DNA of 47,564 nucleotides, from positions 1 to 47,564 of the forward strand of contig CALKCJ010000014.1 in NCBI GenBank assembly GCA_938082375.1. The letters run 5' to 3'. Under the pieces are notes generated by a model that was not told where the DNA came from, ran no database searches, and saw only the letters and a list, made by a program, of their open reading frames with translations. This document shows positions 1-6,782 of the stretch, one piece after another. This stretch comes from an uncultured Thermomicrobiaceae bacterium. GTDB taxonomy: Bacteria; Chloroflexota; Chloroflexia; Thermomicrobiales; Thermomicrobiaceae. Positions within the stretch are counted from its first letter, which is position 1, and every line of letters starts with the position of its first letter. Both the position numbers and the translations under genes were made by a program.

Positions 1-2021
1 GGGGTAAACTCACAAAACTCACGAAACTCACTCCCCCCGAGGGGTCTGTTGGACGGATTCGGGGTGGGTGGCTCCGGCCTGGGTTGGAGGCGGCGGAGTC
101 GCCAGCGTACCGCCCGTTGCGCCGTGCCGGCCTGCTCGATCCGGTAGTCGCCGATCACCCGATCGCGCATCTTCTCGAGCTGCTTCCCGAGACTCCGGGC
201 GTGCGCCGCCTCGTCCTTGCCGCGAATATCCAGTTCGGCATCGAGCGCGAGCTGCACCAGCTCCCGTGCCAGCACCGGGTCGCTCCCGTGCATCGCCCAC
301 CAGCCTTCGACGAAGCCGCGCCACCGCGCGGCGTCGGTCACCACCGTCTGGTAAAACTCATCCACGTTCCCGAGAAAGCCGGGGATCCCGGCGGACTCGA
401 GGATCCCACCGATCACCTCTGTCCAGGCCTCGTAGGATCCGAGGGGCCGCGCCTCCGGTACTGGCCGGCCGCAGGCGAGCCAATGCCGCACCAGCACCAG
501 CGCCGCCCAGACGAGCTCGCCTCGGTGTTGCCGCGCCCAAGCCTTCAATGGGTAGTGTTTGAATCTGGTGCGCGTCCACGGCATGTCCATTTTGGGATCG
601 ATCCGGATGCGGATCGTTCGCCGTGCCACTTCCCGTGAGAAGACCGGGTTGTTGGCGGTTGCAATCCAGACACAGCGGACCGGCAGCCGGAGCAACTCCG
701 ATCGGCCGAGCAGGCGGTCCTCCCACGTCGAGGCGGTCAGCGCGGCAGCCAGCTCGGCAGAGTCGAGCGGGCGGGTGACGTTGTCGATCCAGATCGCTTG
801 ATGCCCGGCGCGCAGGGCGCTGGTGATCGATTTGCGCCACTCCTCGGCGTCGCGGCCTGGTGCCATCGTGCCAACATGGCTGCCGACCGCCGGCAACAGG
901 CTTACCTCGGCAAGCAGGCCTTTGCCGGAGCCTTCGGTTGGCGCCTCAATCATGTGGAGTGGCGTGGGGCCGTCGATCATGTCGCGCACAAACGGTAACA
1001 ACAGCAGTGCCACCGCGTGTGCGCGGTCGGCCTCCGACACGAACGGGAAGTCGACCAGCAGGTCGTCGAGCAGGAGTGAGCGGGCGCGCGCCACGTCGGC
1101 GCTGGTGGGTCGGTCGGACACTGCGGGCAGCTCCAGTCCCAGCGCTGGGTCGTAGTAGAGCGCGCTACGCGGGTGGTAGCCTGGGACGGTCTGGAGTGAG
1201 CCGTCGGGTCCGAAGACCGGGACGTCAACGACCCGCCGTAAGACGGGCAACGGTGGGTCGGGGCTGGCCAGCACGTCGCTCACCACGTAGCTGGGCGGGC
1301 GGACGATGACCCGCTGGCGCCGTTCCCCCTGCTCGTCGCGGACGACGTACTCTTTGTAGAAATTGGCTACCCGCGCCAGGATGTGGCGTAACCGGTCGTT
1401 GGTCAGCTCGGCAGGCAGGAGGTGGTCGTCAGCGTCGCGCTCTAGCCGCACCAGCTGCCCCCCAAAGCGGAAGAGGTACGGCGCGGGATCGTTGGCCTGC
1501 CGGAGCGCGTCCCAGGCCTCGCTGGTGATGACCCGTAGGTCCTGGATCGACGCGTCGATCCAGGGTAAGCGGTTGTAGTCGGTGGGAGCCGGGCCGAAGC
1601 GCGCCTCGAGCCAGCGGCAGGCCTCGGCGTAGGAGAGCCCTTCGTGGTCGGCCACCAGCGCGGCGGCATCCCCACCGGCGCCGCAGCTCATGCACTTCCA
1701 AAAACCCTTCACCGGCCAACAGACGAGACACTCCCCGGACTTCGAACTATGCCGCCAGGGGTGGTTGCCGACGTGCTTGCCGTCCGCCTTCTCGCGTGTG
1801 GTGGCGCCGAACTCGTGCAAGAGCTCGAGCAGCGGGACGTGCGGCCAGCGGTTACCGCGGTGCTGCTCTGCGACTCGGCCGTTCCGGCGCGCGAGCTCCG
1901 CCTCGATCTCGCGGAGTCGCGCCTCGGCTACTCGCCGGGCCTCAGGGTCACTGCCGTTGGCCAGGATCTCCTGGTGGCGCGCCTGCTCGGCTAACAGTTG
2001 TTCGGTCGTCAGCCGATGCAT
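1..2021 (-). CDS. Primase/helicase-like protein of a mobile element (partial, runs off the left end)
   Basis: The frame is open from an ATG at 2021 to the window edge (over 670 codons). It has a Cys4 zinc finger at about residues 98-113 (C-x2-C-x8-C-x2-C), resembling the CHC2 finger of DNA primases, and a P-loop at about 360-367 (APTEGSGK). A Walker B-like strand ends in WID near residue 413, and TANNP followed by Arg-rich sequence suggests sensor and arginine-finger elements. This layout fits phage or plasmid primase-helicases that start DNA replication; I see no clear Toprim or polymerase domain. The start overlaps the upstream zinc-ribbon gene by 13 nt, so translation is probably coupled. 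The visible C-terminus reads SEFREFCEF, which is the translation of a dispersed 9-bp DNA repeat. Helicase-type P-loop: fairly sure. Primase role: inference from the zinc finger. Confidence 0.7.
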   Translation of the reverse strand, partial: MHRLTTEQLLAEQARHQEILANGSDPEARRVAEARLREIEAELARRNGRVAEQHRGNRWPHVPLLELLHEFGATTREKADGKHVGNHPWRHSSKSGECLVCWPVKGFWKCMSCGAGGDAAALVADHEGLSYAEACRWLEARFGPAPTDYNRLPWIDASIQDLRVITSEAWDALRQANDPAPYLFRFGGQLVRLERDADDHLLPAELTNDRLRHILARVANFYKEYVVRDEQGERRQRVIVRPPSYVVSDVLASPDPPLPVLRRVVDVPVFGPDGSLQTVPGYHPRSALYYDPALGLELPAVSDRPTSADVARARSLLLDDLLVDFPFVSEADRAHAVALLLLPFVRDMIDGPTPLHMIEAPTEGSGKGLLAEVSLLPAVGSHVGTMAPGRDAEEWRKSITSALRAGHQAIWIDNVTRPLDSAELAAALTASTWEDRLLGRSELLRLPVRCVWIATANNPVFSREVARRTIRIRIDPKMDMPWTRTRFKHYPLKAWARQHRGELVWAALVLVRHWLACGRPVPEARPLGSYEAWTEVIGGILESAGIPGFLGNVDEFYQTVVTDAARWRGFVEGWWAMHGSDPVLARELVQLALDAELDIRGKDEAAHARSLGKQLEKMRDRVIGDYRIEQAGTAQRAVRWRLRRLQPRPEPPTPNPSNRPLGGSEFREFCEFT
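6..71 (+). repeat. Repeat cluster R1 (3 x AAAACTCAC type plus GC-rich tail)
   Basis: Three 9-bp units close to AAAACTCAC lie at 6-31. A short GC palindrome (CCCCCCGAGGGG) follows, then GGACGGATTCGGGG. The same order of parts recurs at 3889 and 4266. This copy lies inside the 3' part of the leftward primase-like gene and is translated there. Confidence 0.85.
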
Positions 2022-2224
2022 GGCACCCCCCAGTCGTAACCGCAGGTGGGGCACCGGTCGCCCGGCGCGGCGGCGTCTTCGGGATCGACCGGGTACGGGA
2101 CCGGCGCGACCAGGCCGCAGTGCGGACAGAGCATTTTTTCGTCAGTAGGTCGCCGCGTCGCTCGAGGATCTAAGCTGCTCTTTGCCCCAGTTTTTTTAAC
2201 TCGTGCACCTGGAATTTTCGTCAT
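2009..2224 (-). CDS. Small zinc-ribbon protein (71 aa)
   Basis: The protein has a basic N-terminus and then two Cys knuckles, CPHC and CPTC, separated by an acidic Pro-rich stretch, so it should bind one zinc ion. I chose the ATG at 2224 because AGAGGG lies 6 nt upstream; a TTG seven codons earlier is possible. The gene overlaps the end of the HTH gene by 29 nt, and its own stop overlaps the primase-like start by 13 nt, so the three form one translationally coupled leftward operon. The family is not recognised. A nucleic-acid-binding accessory role in the element is plausible but is inference. Confidence 0.6.
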   Translation of the reverse strand: MTKIPGARVKKTGAKSSLDPRATRRPTDEKMLCPHCGLVAPVPYPVDPEDAAAPGDRCPTCGYDWGVPCIG

Positions 2225-2435
2225 TTTTACCCTCTTGTAAATCAACTTCGAATTCGCCTGCGAGCACCCGCTCCAGCGCCGCCCTAGGGATTAACAACCG
2301 CCGCCCGAAGCGCAACACGGGAACTGGGCCAATGCGTCCGTTTTTGGCGAGGTGGTAAGCCGTGGCGCGGCCGATGCCCAGCAGCGCCGCCGCTTCCTCG
2401 ACCGTCAACGTCTCTCGTCTTCGCTCTTCGCTCAT
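2196..2435 (-). CDS. AlpA/excisionase-type helix-turn-helix protein (79 aa)
   Basis: Residues 10-60 match the winged HTH of AlpA/Xis proteins: LTVEEAAALLGIGRATAYHL is followed by a basic wing ending in RRLLIPRAALE. Such proteins act as excision directionality factors or as small transcription regulators in integrative elements. The ATG at 2435 is preferred because AGGAG lies 6 nt upstream; an ATG at 2462 has only a weak site. It is the first gene of the leftward operon with the zinc-ribbon and primase-like genes. No integrase is visible in the window, so excisionase versus regulator cannot be settled. Confidence 0.8.
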   Translation of the reverse strand: MSEERRRETLTVEEAAALLGIGRATAYHLAKNGRIGPVPVLRFGRRLLIPRAALERVLAGEFEVDLQEGKNDENSRCTS

Positions 2436-2533
2436 GTGCAACTCCTGTACCGACACGCTCATCTTCGTCGATTGAGTTATATGTAATCATTGTGTGAGCT
2501 ACGCTCGATGATCATGTCTACAGGAGGATCAAG
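2436..2533. promoter_or_regulatory. Divergent control region with CTCGATGATCA box
   Basis: This 98-bp AT-richer gap separates the leftward HTH operon from the rightward 347-aa gene and must carry both promoters. It contains CTCGATGATCA at 2504-2514, with the inner palindrome ATGATCAT; the first ten bases (CTCGATGATC) recur twice in the 46-bp tandem repeats near 4430 and 4480. A strong ribosome site, AGGAGG, lies at 2522-2527. The box is a candidate operator; that role is inference. Confidence 0.5.
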
Positions 2534-3577
2534 ATGGACTGGTGGCGTTCAGCCGTGGAGCGGCGGAAGCGGGTCGAGGCACGACTCGGCTATGCCCTCC
2601 GCGATCAAGCCTGGAAATATCTCCGTCAGCTCTACGACAAGACACCACGCGATGCTGTTGAGGCGGAGGAGCTCATCGAGTATCTGGCTGAGAAAGCCCG
2701 TGACGCGTTCACGCTTGCAGCGCTCCAAGGGATCGCAACAACTCCACGCGAGCCGGCACCGTCATTTCTCCCAACCCGCCAACGCAACAACGACCGACTG
2801 GTCGCGCTCAGCCGCGTGCTCGCCGCACTAGCAGGACGTGACAAAACCGTACTCCGCTTCCGCCAGCAAGTTCTCGGTGGCCGGTTGCTCGCTCCAGAGG
2901 AGACCGAGCACTGGATCACTGGGCAAGCGGCATGTGATGGCGAACCAACCGTGTGGCTCTCCCTCCCACTGCCGCCCGGAGTGCATCCTAAGCCCGGGGA
3001 GACACTCTCGCTCACCGTCCCCCTCGAGCGTTACCGCGTCGACGTCCCGATACTCTCATACGTGGTGCCAGGCGATCGTTGGGTGCGTAGGAAACCGATA
3101 GCCATTGACGGTGTGCTCGGTCAGCTTCATCAACTCAGTAAATCCCTGAGCCGGCGCTATGGTTGGCACGAGGCCGCCGCAACCACCTTCGTCCTGACCG
3201 GCCTGGTCCCACGGATTACTGCCATGCAAAGTAGTGTGTATGCGCATGTTGCCTATCCGGCGCTCCAACGGATCACGCTCCAGCTCGATCCTGTCTTGAC
3301 GCCAGCGGAGGTGGCGGTGGCGTATCGCACCCTACGCACACGCATCGTAGGAAAACAACAGATCCGAACACAGTCGCCGAAGCATTTGGCCTTAGCAGTC
3401 TTCGCGGTCGAGTACCCCGACGGCTCGCTCCGTGAGCGGATGGCGGAGTGGAACCGGCGTTATCCGAAGTGGCGCTACAACCAGGTGACCAATTTTGGCC
3501 GTGATCTTAGGACAGCGCTTCGCCGTCTCCTCGGTACACCAACAAAGCACTGGGAGACGTTCTTTGGTAAGCCGTGA
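2534..3577 (+). CDS. Unrecognised 347-aa protein of the mobile region
   Basis: The start is well supported by AGGAGG 6 nt upstream of the ATG. The protein has no signal peptide or membrane segment. The N-terminal third is charged and helical (from MDWWRSAVERRKRVEARLGY). The middle contains a Pro-rich beta segment (LPLPPGVHPKPGETLSLTVP). The C-terminus is basic and Trp/Tyr-rich (WNRRYPKWRYNQVTNFGRDL). I do not recognise a family. Its codons are less GC-biased than those of the genes after 6.7 kb, and it stands divergent to the HTH operon and between repeat clusters. These points suggest that it belongs to the same mobile or plasmid-derived element. Confidence 0.75.
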   Translation: MDWWRSAVERRKRVEARLGYALRDQAWKYLRQLYDKTPRDAVEAEELIEYLAEKARDAFTLAALQGIATTPREPAPSFLPTRQRNNDRLVALSRVLAALAGRDKTVLRFRQQVLGGRLLAPEETEHWITGQAACDGEPTVWLSLPLPPGVHPKPGETLSLTVPLERYRVDVPILSYVVPGDRWVRRKPIAIDGVLGQLHQLSKSLSRRYGWHEAAATTFVLTGLVPRITAMQSSVYAHVAYPALQRITLQLDPVLTPAEVAVAYRTLRTRIVGKQQIRTQSPKHLALAVFAVEYPDGSLRERMAEWNRRYPKWRYNQVTNFGRDLRTALRRLLGTPTKHWETFFGKP

Positions 3578-3703
3578 GCTCCTGTGGTTCTGCTCTTCCT
3601 TTTTCTACCCATCTACTCGCTCACGGGTGGGCCGTCAGAACCGACGTTGGTCAGATCAGCCGTGTGGCTGGTGCGCCACAACCACGGCCTGGTGGTGTGC
3701 CGT

Positions 3704-3730
3704 GTGAGTTTTGTGAGTTTCGTGAGTTTT
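3704..3730 (-). repeat. Repeat cluster R2 (inverted orientation)
   Basis: Three 9-bp units are read here as GTGAGTTTT on the plus strand, so the cluster is in reverse orientation to R1. The GC-rich tail seen after other copies is only weakly kept on the left side. Confidence 0.85.
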
Positions 3731-3801
3731 CTTCCCTCACCTCGAATTTATGGGGATGCCTCATCCCATGGCCGGTACACGACAAGGCCTGGCGGACGCC
3801 A

Positions 3802-3828
3802 GTGAGTTTCGTGAGTTTTGTGAGTTTT
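3802..3828 (-). repeat. Repeat cluster R3 (inverted orientation)
   Basis: Three 9-bp units in reverse orientation, facing R4 across a 60-bp spacer, so that R3 and R4 could pair as a large hairpin. The spacer carries GGAAAACGAGGG; its reverse complement CCCTCGTTTTCC closely matches sequence just before R7 (CCCTCGTTTTCGG). Confidence 0.85.
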
Positions 3829-3888
3829 CCTCATCCGGTCGGAAAACGAGGGCCGGGGCGTCCCCCACAAATTTGCGACGAGGGGACG

Positions 3889-3947
3889 AAACTCACAAAA
3901 CTCACAAAACTCACCTCCCCTCGAGGGTGGTTGGTGGACGGGTTGGG
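3889..3947 (+). repeat. Repeat cluster R4
   Basis: Three AAAACTCAC-type units at 3889-3914, followed by the palindrome CCCTCGAGGG and GGTGGACGGGTTGGG. This is the clearest full-length copy of the compound repeat. Confidence 0.85.
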
Positions 3948-4070
3948 ATAACCAGTCTAGTGGTGTGGACGTGATAATCATCACTCACACTGCACCTCGC
4001 TTATATCGGAACTGTACGAACATCACCCCACAACTGTCATAGTCACACCACGTCTTTTAGCTGAGCAGGG

Positions 4071-4097
4071 AAAACTCACAAGACTCACAAAACTCAC
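4071..4097 (+). repeat. Repeat cluster R5
   Basis: Three units with one A-to-G change in the middle, preceded by GAGCAGGG as in R7. The tail (ACGGCCCGTGGGTG) is diverged. Confidence 0.8.
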
Positions 4098-4162
4098 ACG
4101 GCCCGTGGGTGTGGTGGACCTACCATAGGCCAGGGCGTCTTGCAATGTTCTAACGAGCGACG

Positions 4163-4189
4163 AAAACTCACAAAACTCACAAAACTCAC
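4163..4189 (+). repeat. Repeat cluster R6
   Basis: Three perfect AAAACTCAC units, preceded by GAGCGACG and followed by CCCCCGACGAGG and GGATGGGGG. Confidence 0.85.
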
Positions 4190-4265
4190 ATCCCCCGACG
4201 AGGCTGGTGAGTGGATGGGGGACGGGACGTCATCAACCCCACCCTCGTTTTCGGACCGAGCAGGG

Positions 4266-4325
4266 AAAACTCACAAAACGCACGAAACTCACCTCTCCCG
4301 AGGGGACTGGTAGACGGGTTAGGGC
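4266..4325 (+). repeat. Repeat cluster R7
   Basis: Three units with two substitutions at 4266-4292, then the palindrome TCCCGAGGGGA and GGTAGACGGGTTAGGG, matching the tails of R1 and R4. Confidence 0.85.
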
Positions 4326-4407
4326 TAGGTGGTGCTGGTTGGGGGTTGGAGGCTGGTTGTGTTGGTGGTGCGTACCGTCAGGGATGGGATGGCTGAGATA
4401 CCCGTTA

Positions 4408-4499
4408 TCCTGATCACTGAGAAAACATAGCTCGATGATCAGCTTTGGTCGAATCCTGATCACTGAGCGAACACAACTCGATGATCCGTTTTCATGGTC
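4408..4499 (+). repeat. Two 46-bp direct repeats
   Basis: TCCTGATCACTGAG starts at 4408 and again at 4454. Each copy continues through a variable stretch into CTCGATGATC at 4431 and 4477. CTCGATGATC also occurs in the divergent promoter at 2504. The phase of 46 bp is close to four or five helical turns. The repeats may be binding sites for a regulator or recombinase of the neighbouring element. Confidence 0.75.
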
Positions 4500-4664
4500 A
4501 CATTTTGGTCACACACTGCCCAGCACAGGCCAGCACCAGACCGTACGGACACCCTCGCACATATGTTCTTCTGGCGCATACGAACGCACTCTTTGGCACT
4601 GCCTGAGATACGATAGAACAGCGGCCGTCTGAGAACCCTTATGCGCAGATCAGCCGATTCCCCG

Positions 4665-5688
4665 TCACGGCGAGAGCATTCGCGCGAGCAGGCCGCTCAC
4701 TCCGCCCCCGAGTACCAACCACACCGAGTTTACTCTGAACCTCAGCAGCAGCACGAGCGACGCTAGCGCCAGCCCGGCCGTCAGCGGGTCGACGATCGCC
4801 TCCGGCCGAGCTGCCAGCAGACAGCCGCCATTAGCGCCACCGCGACCACGCTCACGCCGTCCAGTAATGGCGCTGCTCATGGCGAACCCCGCAGGCGCGG
4901 CACGAAGGGCTCGATCGCTGCCACGAAGAGGAACGACGGCAAAAAGATCCCGATCGTCGCCAGGGCCGCGCCGGGGAGGCCGGCTACCATGTAGCCGACG
5001 AACGTCGCGGTCGTGAAGACCGGTCCTGGGGTGAACTGGCCGACAGCTACGGCATCGAGGAGCTGTCGATCGGTGAGCCAGCCGAGCCGCTCGACGAAGT
5101 CGCGCCGCAGGAAGGCCAGGAGCACGTACCCACTGCCGTAGAGCACTGCGCCGATCTTGAGACGCGTGAGGAAGAGCTGGAGCAGGCTCACCGGTACCGC
5201 CGCAGGCGCGGCAAGCGACAGGGCCGGCAGCGGCAGGCCACCGAGCGGCAACAGTATCGCAGCCGAGCCGGCGCTCCACCGCTGCCCGATGCGCACCAGC
5301 GACACGACGATCGCCCCACCGAACAGGATCAGGATCTCGTTGACCCCGAGGAAGTACAACCCTAGTGCGGCCAGGCCCACCGCCGCCAGGAAAGCGCTCC
5401 GCACGGCCGTGCGCGCCAGGCCCCAGAGCGCCTGGCCGACAAATGGATAACCCTTTCTGTCGAGTTCGGGCCGGGGATGAGATTGGTGGCGCCGATCAGA
5501 TCGAGGAAGTGCTGATCGCTCAGCCAGCGCCGGCGGACGACCACCTCCTCGCGGAGCATGGCGCTGTGCCCCGCCGGGCCGCCGAAGGCGGTGAATCCCA
5601 GCTTGAGTGCGACCCACGCCACTTCCCCCAGCGGCCCCCGCTCGACAGCTGGCACTGCGCGCTCTGTTGCCAGCTCCCGATCGGGCAT
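4665..5688 (-). pseudogene. chrA: Broken chromate transporter (ChrA family)
   Basis: The start at 5688 has GGGGAGG just upstream. The N-terminus is a normal ChrA domain (LKLGFTAFGGPAGH, then ATNLIPGPNSTE). Near 5450 the frame jumps from NSTERVIHL straight to GQALWGLARTA; about 60 residues of the first domain are missing, so this is a frame-shifting deletion. The second domain (VGQFTPGPVFTTATFVGY) then runs to a TGA at about 4880, where the family has a Trp codon (after PRLRGSP). The rest (LLDGVSVVAVALMAAVCWQLG) shifts frame once more before the normal end LLLRFRVNSVWLVLGG. Three separate lesions make it a clear pseudogene. An intact relative would carry chromate across the membrane. Confidence 0.85.
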
Positions 5689-5749
5689 CCGCCTCCCCTT
5701 CGCGCGATGTCGCATCGATACCTGCCGGCCACCAGGCTGCGCCGGGCAG

Positions 5750-5755
5750 TATACT
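5750..5755 (+). promoter_or_regulatory. Candidate -10 box TATACT for a leaderless transcript
   Basis: TATACT ends 9 nt before the GTG at 5765, so a transcript from here would begin at or next to the start codon. No convincing -35 box is seen. Confidence 0.4.
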
Positions 5756-5764
5756 ATCGGTCGC

Positions 5765-6624
5765 GTGAGCGGGCGCGCGCGGACGCAGGTCGCCGTCCCA
5801 GTGGAGAGGTTCCTGGCTTTCGTCGAGGTCGCGGCACTCTGGGCCTCCAGCCTCGCGCTCTTCAGGGCGTTGCGCCGCGGGGTGTCTGCGATCGATGGCT
5901 GGCAGCGCGACGTCTTCGGCCAACCTTTCCTGACGGCGCTTCTCGCCTTCATCGCGCTGCCGCTCCTCGTGTTGCTGGCCACACGGCGGAGCTGCACCAA
6001 CTACGGCCTGGCCTTCGTCCCCCTCACGCGGCTGCTGGAGACTGGCTGCCTGGCGCTGGCGGGCTTGTGTTTCCGCTGTTGATCGCGCTCGATCTCTCAC
6101 CGACCGGCTGGCCAGGGGCGGCGATCCTGGCCACCTGCTACGCTGCCTCCCTGCCGGTCATCGCCTACGTTGTCCGCAACACGCGACCGATCGAGCGAGG
6201 CACACCACAGGTTCGCGCAGTCATCGGCCTGGTGCTCGCGCTCGGGCTCGCGCTCGCGCTGGCAGCGCTCGCTCGGCCGCACACCTCAGTGGTCCCGGCA
6301 GTCCTCTACCGGCTCTTCTACGCCGCGCTCGGCGAGGAGGTGTTCTTTCGCGGCTACGTGCAGTCGCGGCTCAATGAGTCGTTCGGGCGTCCCTATCGCC
6401 TGCTCGGTGTACCCTGCGGCTGGGGGTTGACCATCGCCGTGCTGCTCTTCGGGCTGGCCCACGTGCTCGGCCCGGCTGGGTCCTTCCAGTGGGGATGGGG
6501 CCTGTGGACGGCGGTTCTCGGGGTGATCTTGGGATACCTGCGCCAGAAGAGCAGCAGCGTCCTGGCACCGGCGGTCGCACACGGCGCCCTCATCGCGGTC
6601 GTCGCCATCGTCGGCGCCGACTAG
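5765..6624 (+). pseudogene. CPBP-family intramembrane protease with one frameshift
   Basis: The first part (from GTG 5765) encodes hydrophobic helices up to LALAG near 6060. The continuing homologous sequence (LVFPLLIALDLS) is in another frame, so a single-base shift lies at about 6055-6070. The second part has the CPBP/Rce1-like signature: the EExxxR motif in GEEVFFRGYVQSRL, a conserved His in FGLAHVLG, and a late AHGAL motif. Members are membrane metalloproteases or bacteriocin-immunity-like proteins. With one lesion only, it could be a recent pseudogene or a sequence error. It stands divergent from the chrA pseudogene. Confidence 0.65.
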
Positions 6625-6647
6625 CGAGGCAGCTCCAGGCCGCCTCG
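6625..6647. terminator. Weak inverted repeat between convergent genes
   Basis: CGAGGC (6625-6630) pairs with GCCTCG (6642-6647), directly after the protease stop and before the end of the convergent thiI. No T-tract follows, so termination here is only a possibility. Confidence 0.25.
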
Positions 6648-6782
6648 GACCCCACTCACGATCCTTCTCGACGACCCCGAGGAACCAGCATCCCCATCAG
6701 GTGAGCGCAGCAATCAATCCGCCGTTCCATCCCCAGCTTGTCCCTCTGGCGAGGGTTTCTCGATGAGTACGAGCGAGAAGCG

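Larger units (their letters stand above)
3578..4664. other. Non-coding repeat-rich region
   Basis: About 1.1 kb without a credible gene. The short ORFs here, which read KTHKTH, KLTKLT or VSFVSF, are translations of the 9-bp repeats in different frames. The stretch carries six of the seven AAAACTCAC clusters and the pair of 46-bp direct repeats, and is more AT-rich at its right end than the flanking genes. It looks like a control or replication region, or the decayed border of an element. Confidence 0.6.

Noticed and set aside
3704-4325. AAAACTCAC clusters as a CRISPR array
   Set aside because: Units are 9 bp in groups of three, spacing is irregular, orientation changes, and no cas genes are present.
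3574-4413. Short ORFs reading KTHKTH, KLTKLT, VSFVSF
   Set aside because: They are translations of the 9-bp DNA repeats in several frames, with no ribosome sites and no shared protein context.
6055-6070. Programmed frameshift in the CPBP gene
   Set aside because: No slippery heptamer or downstream structure was evident, and the neighbouring gene is also decayed.
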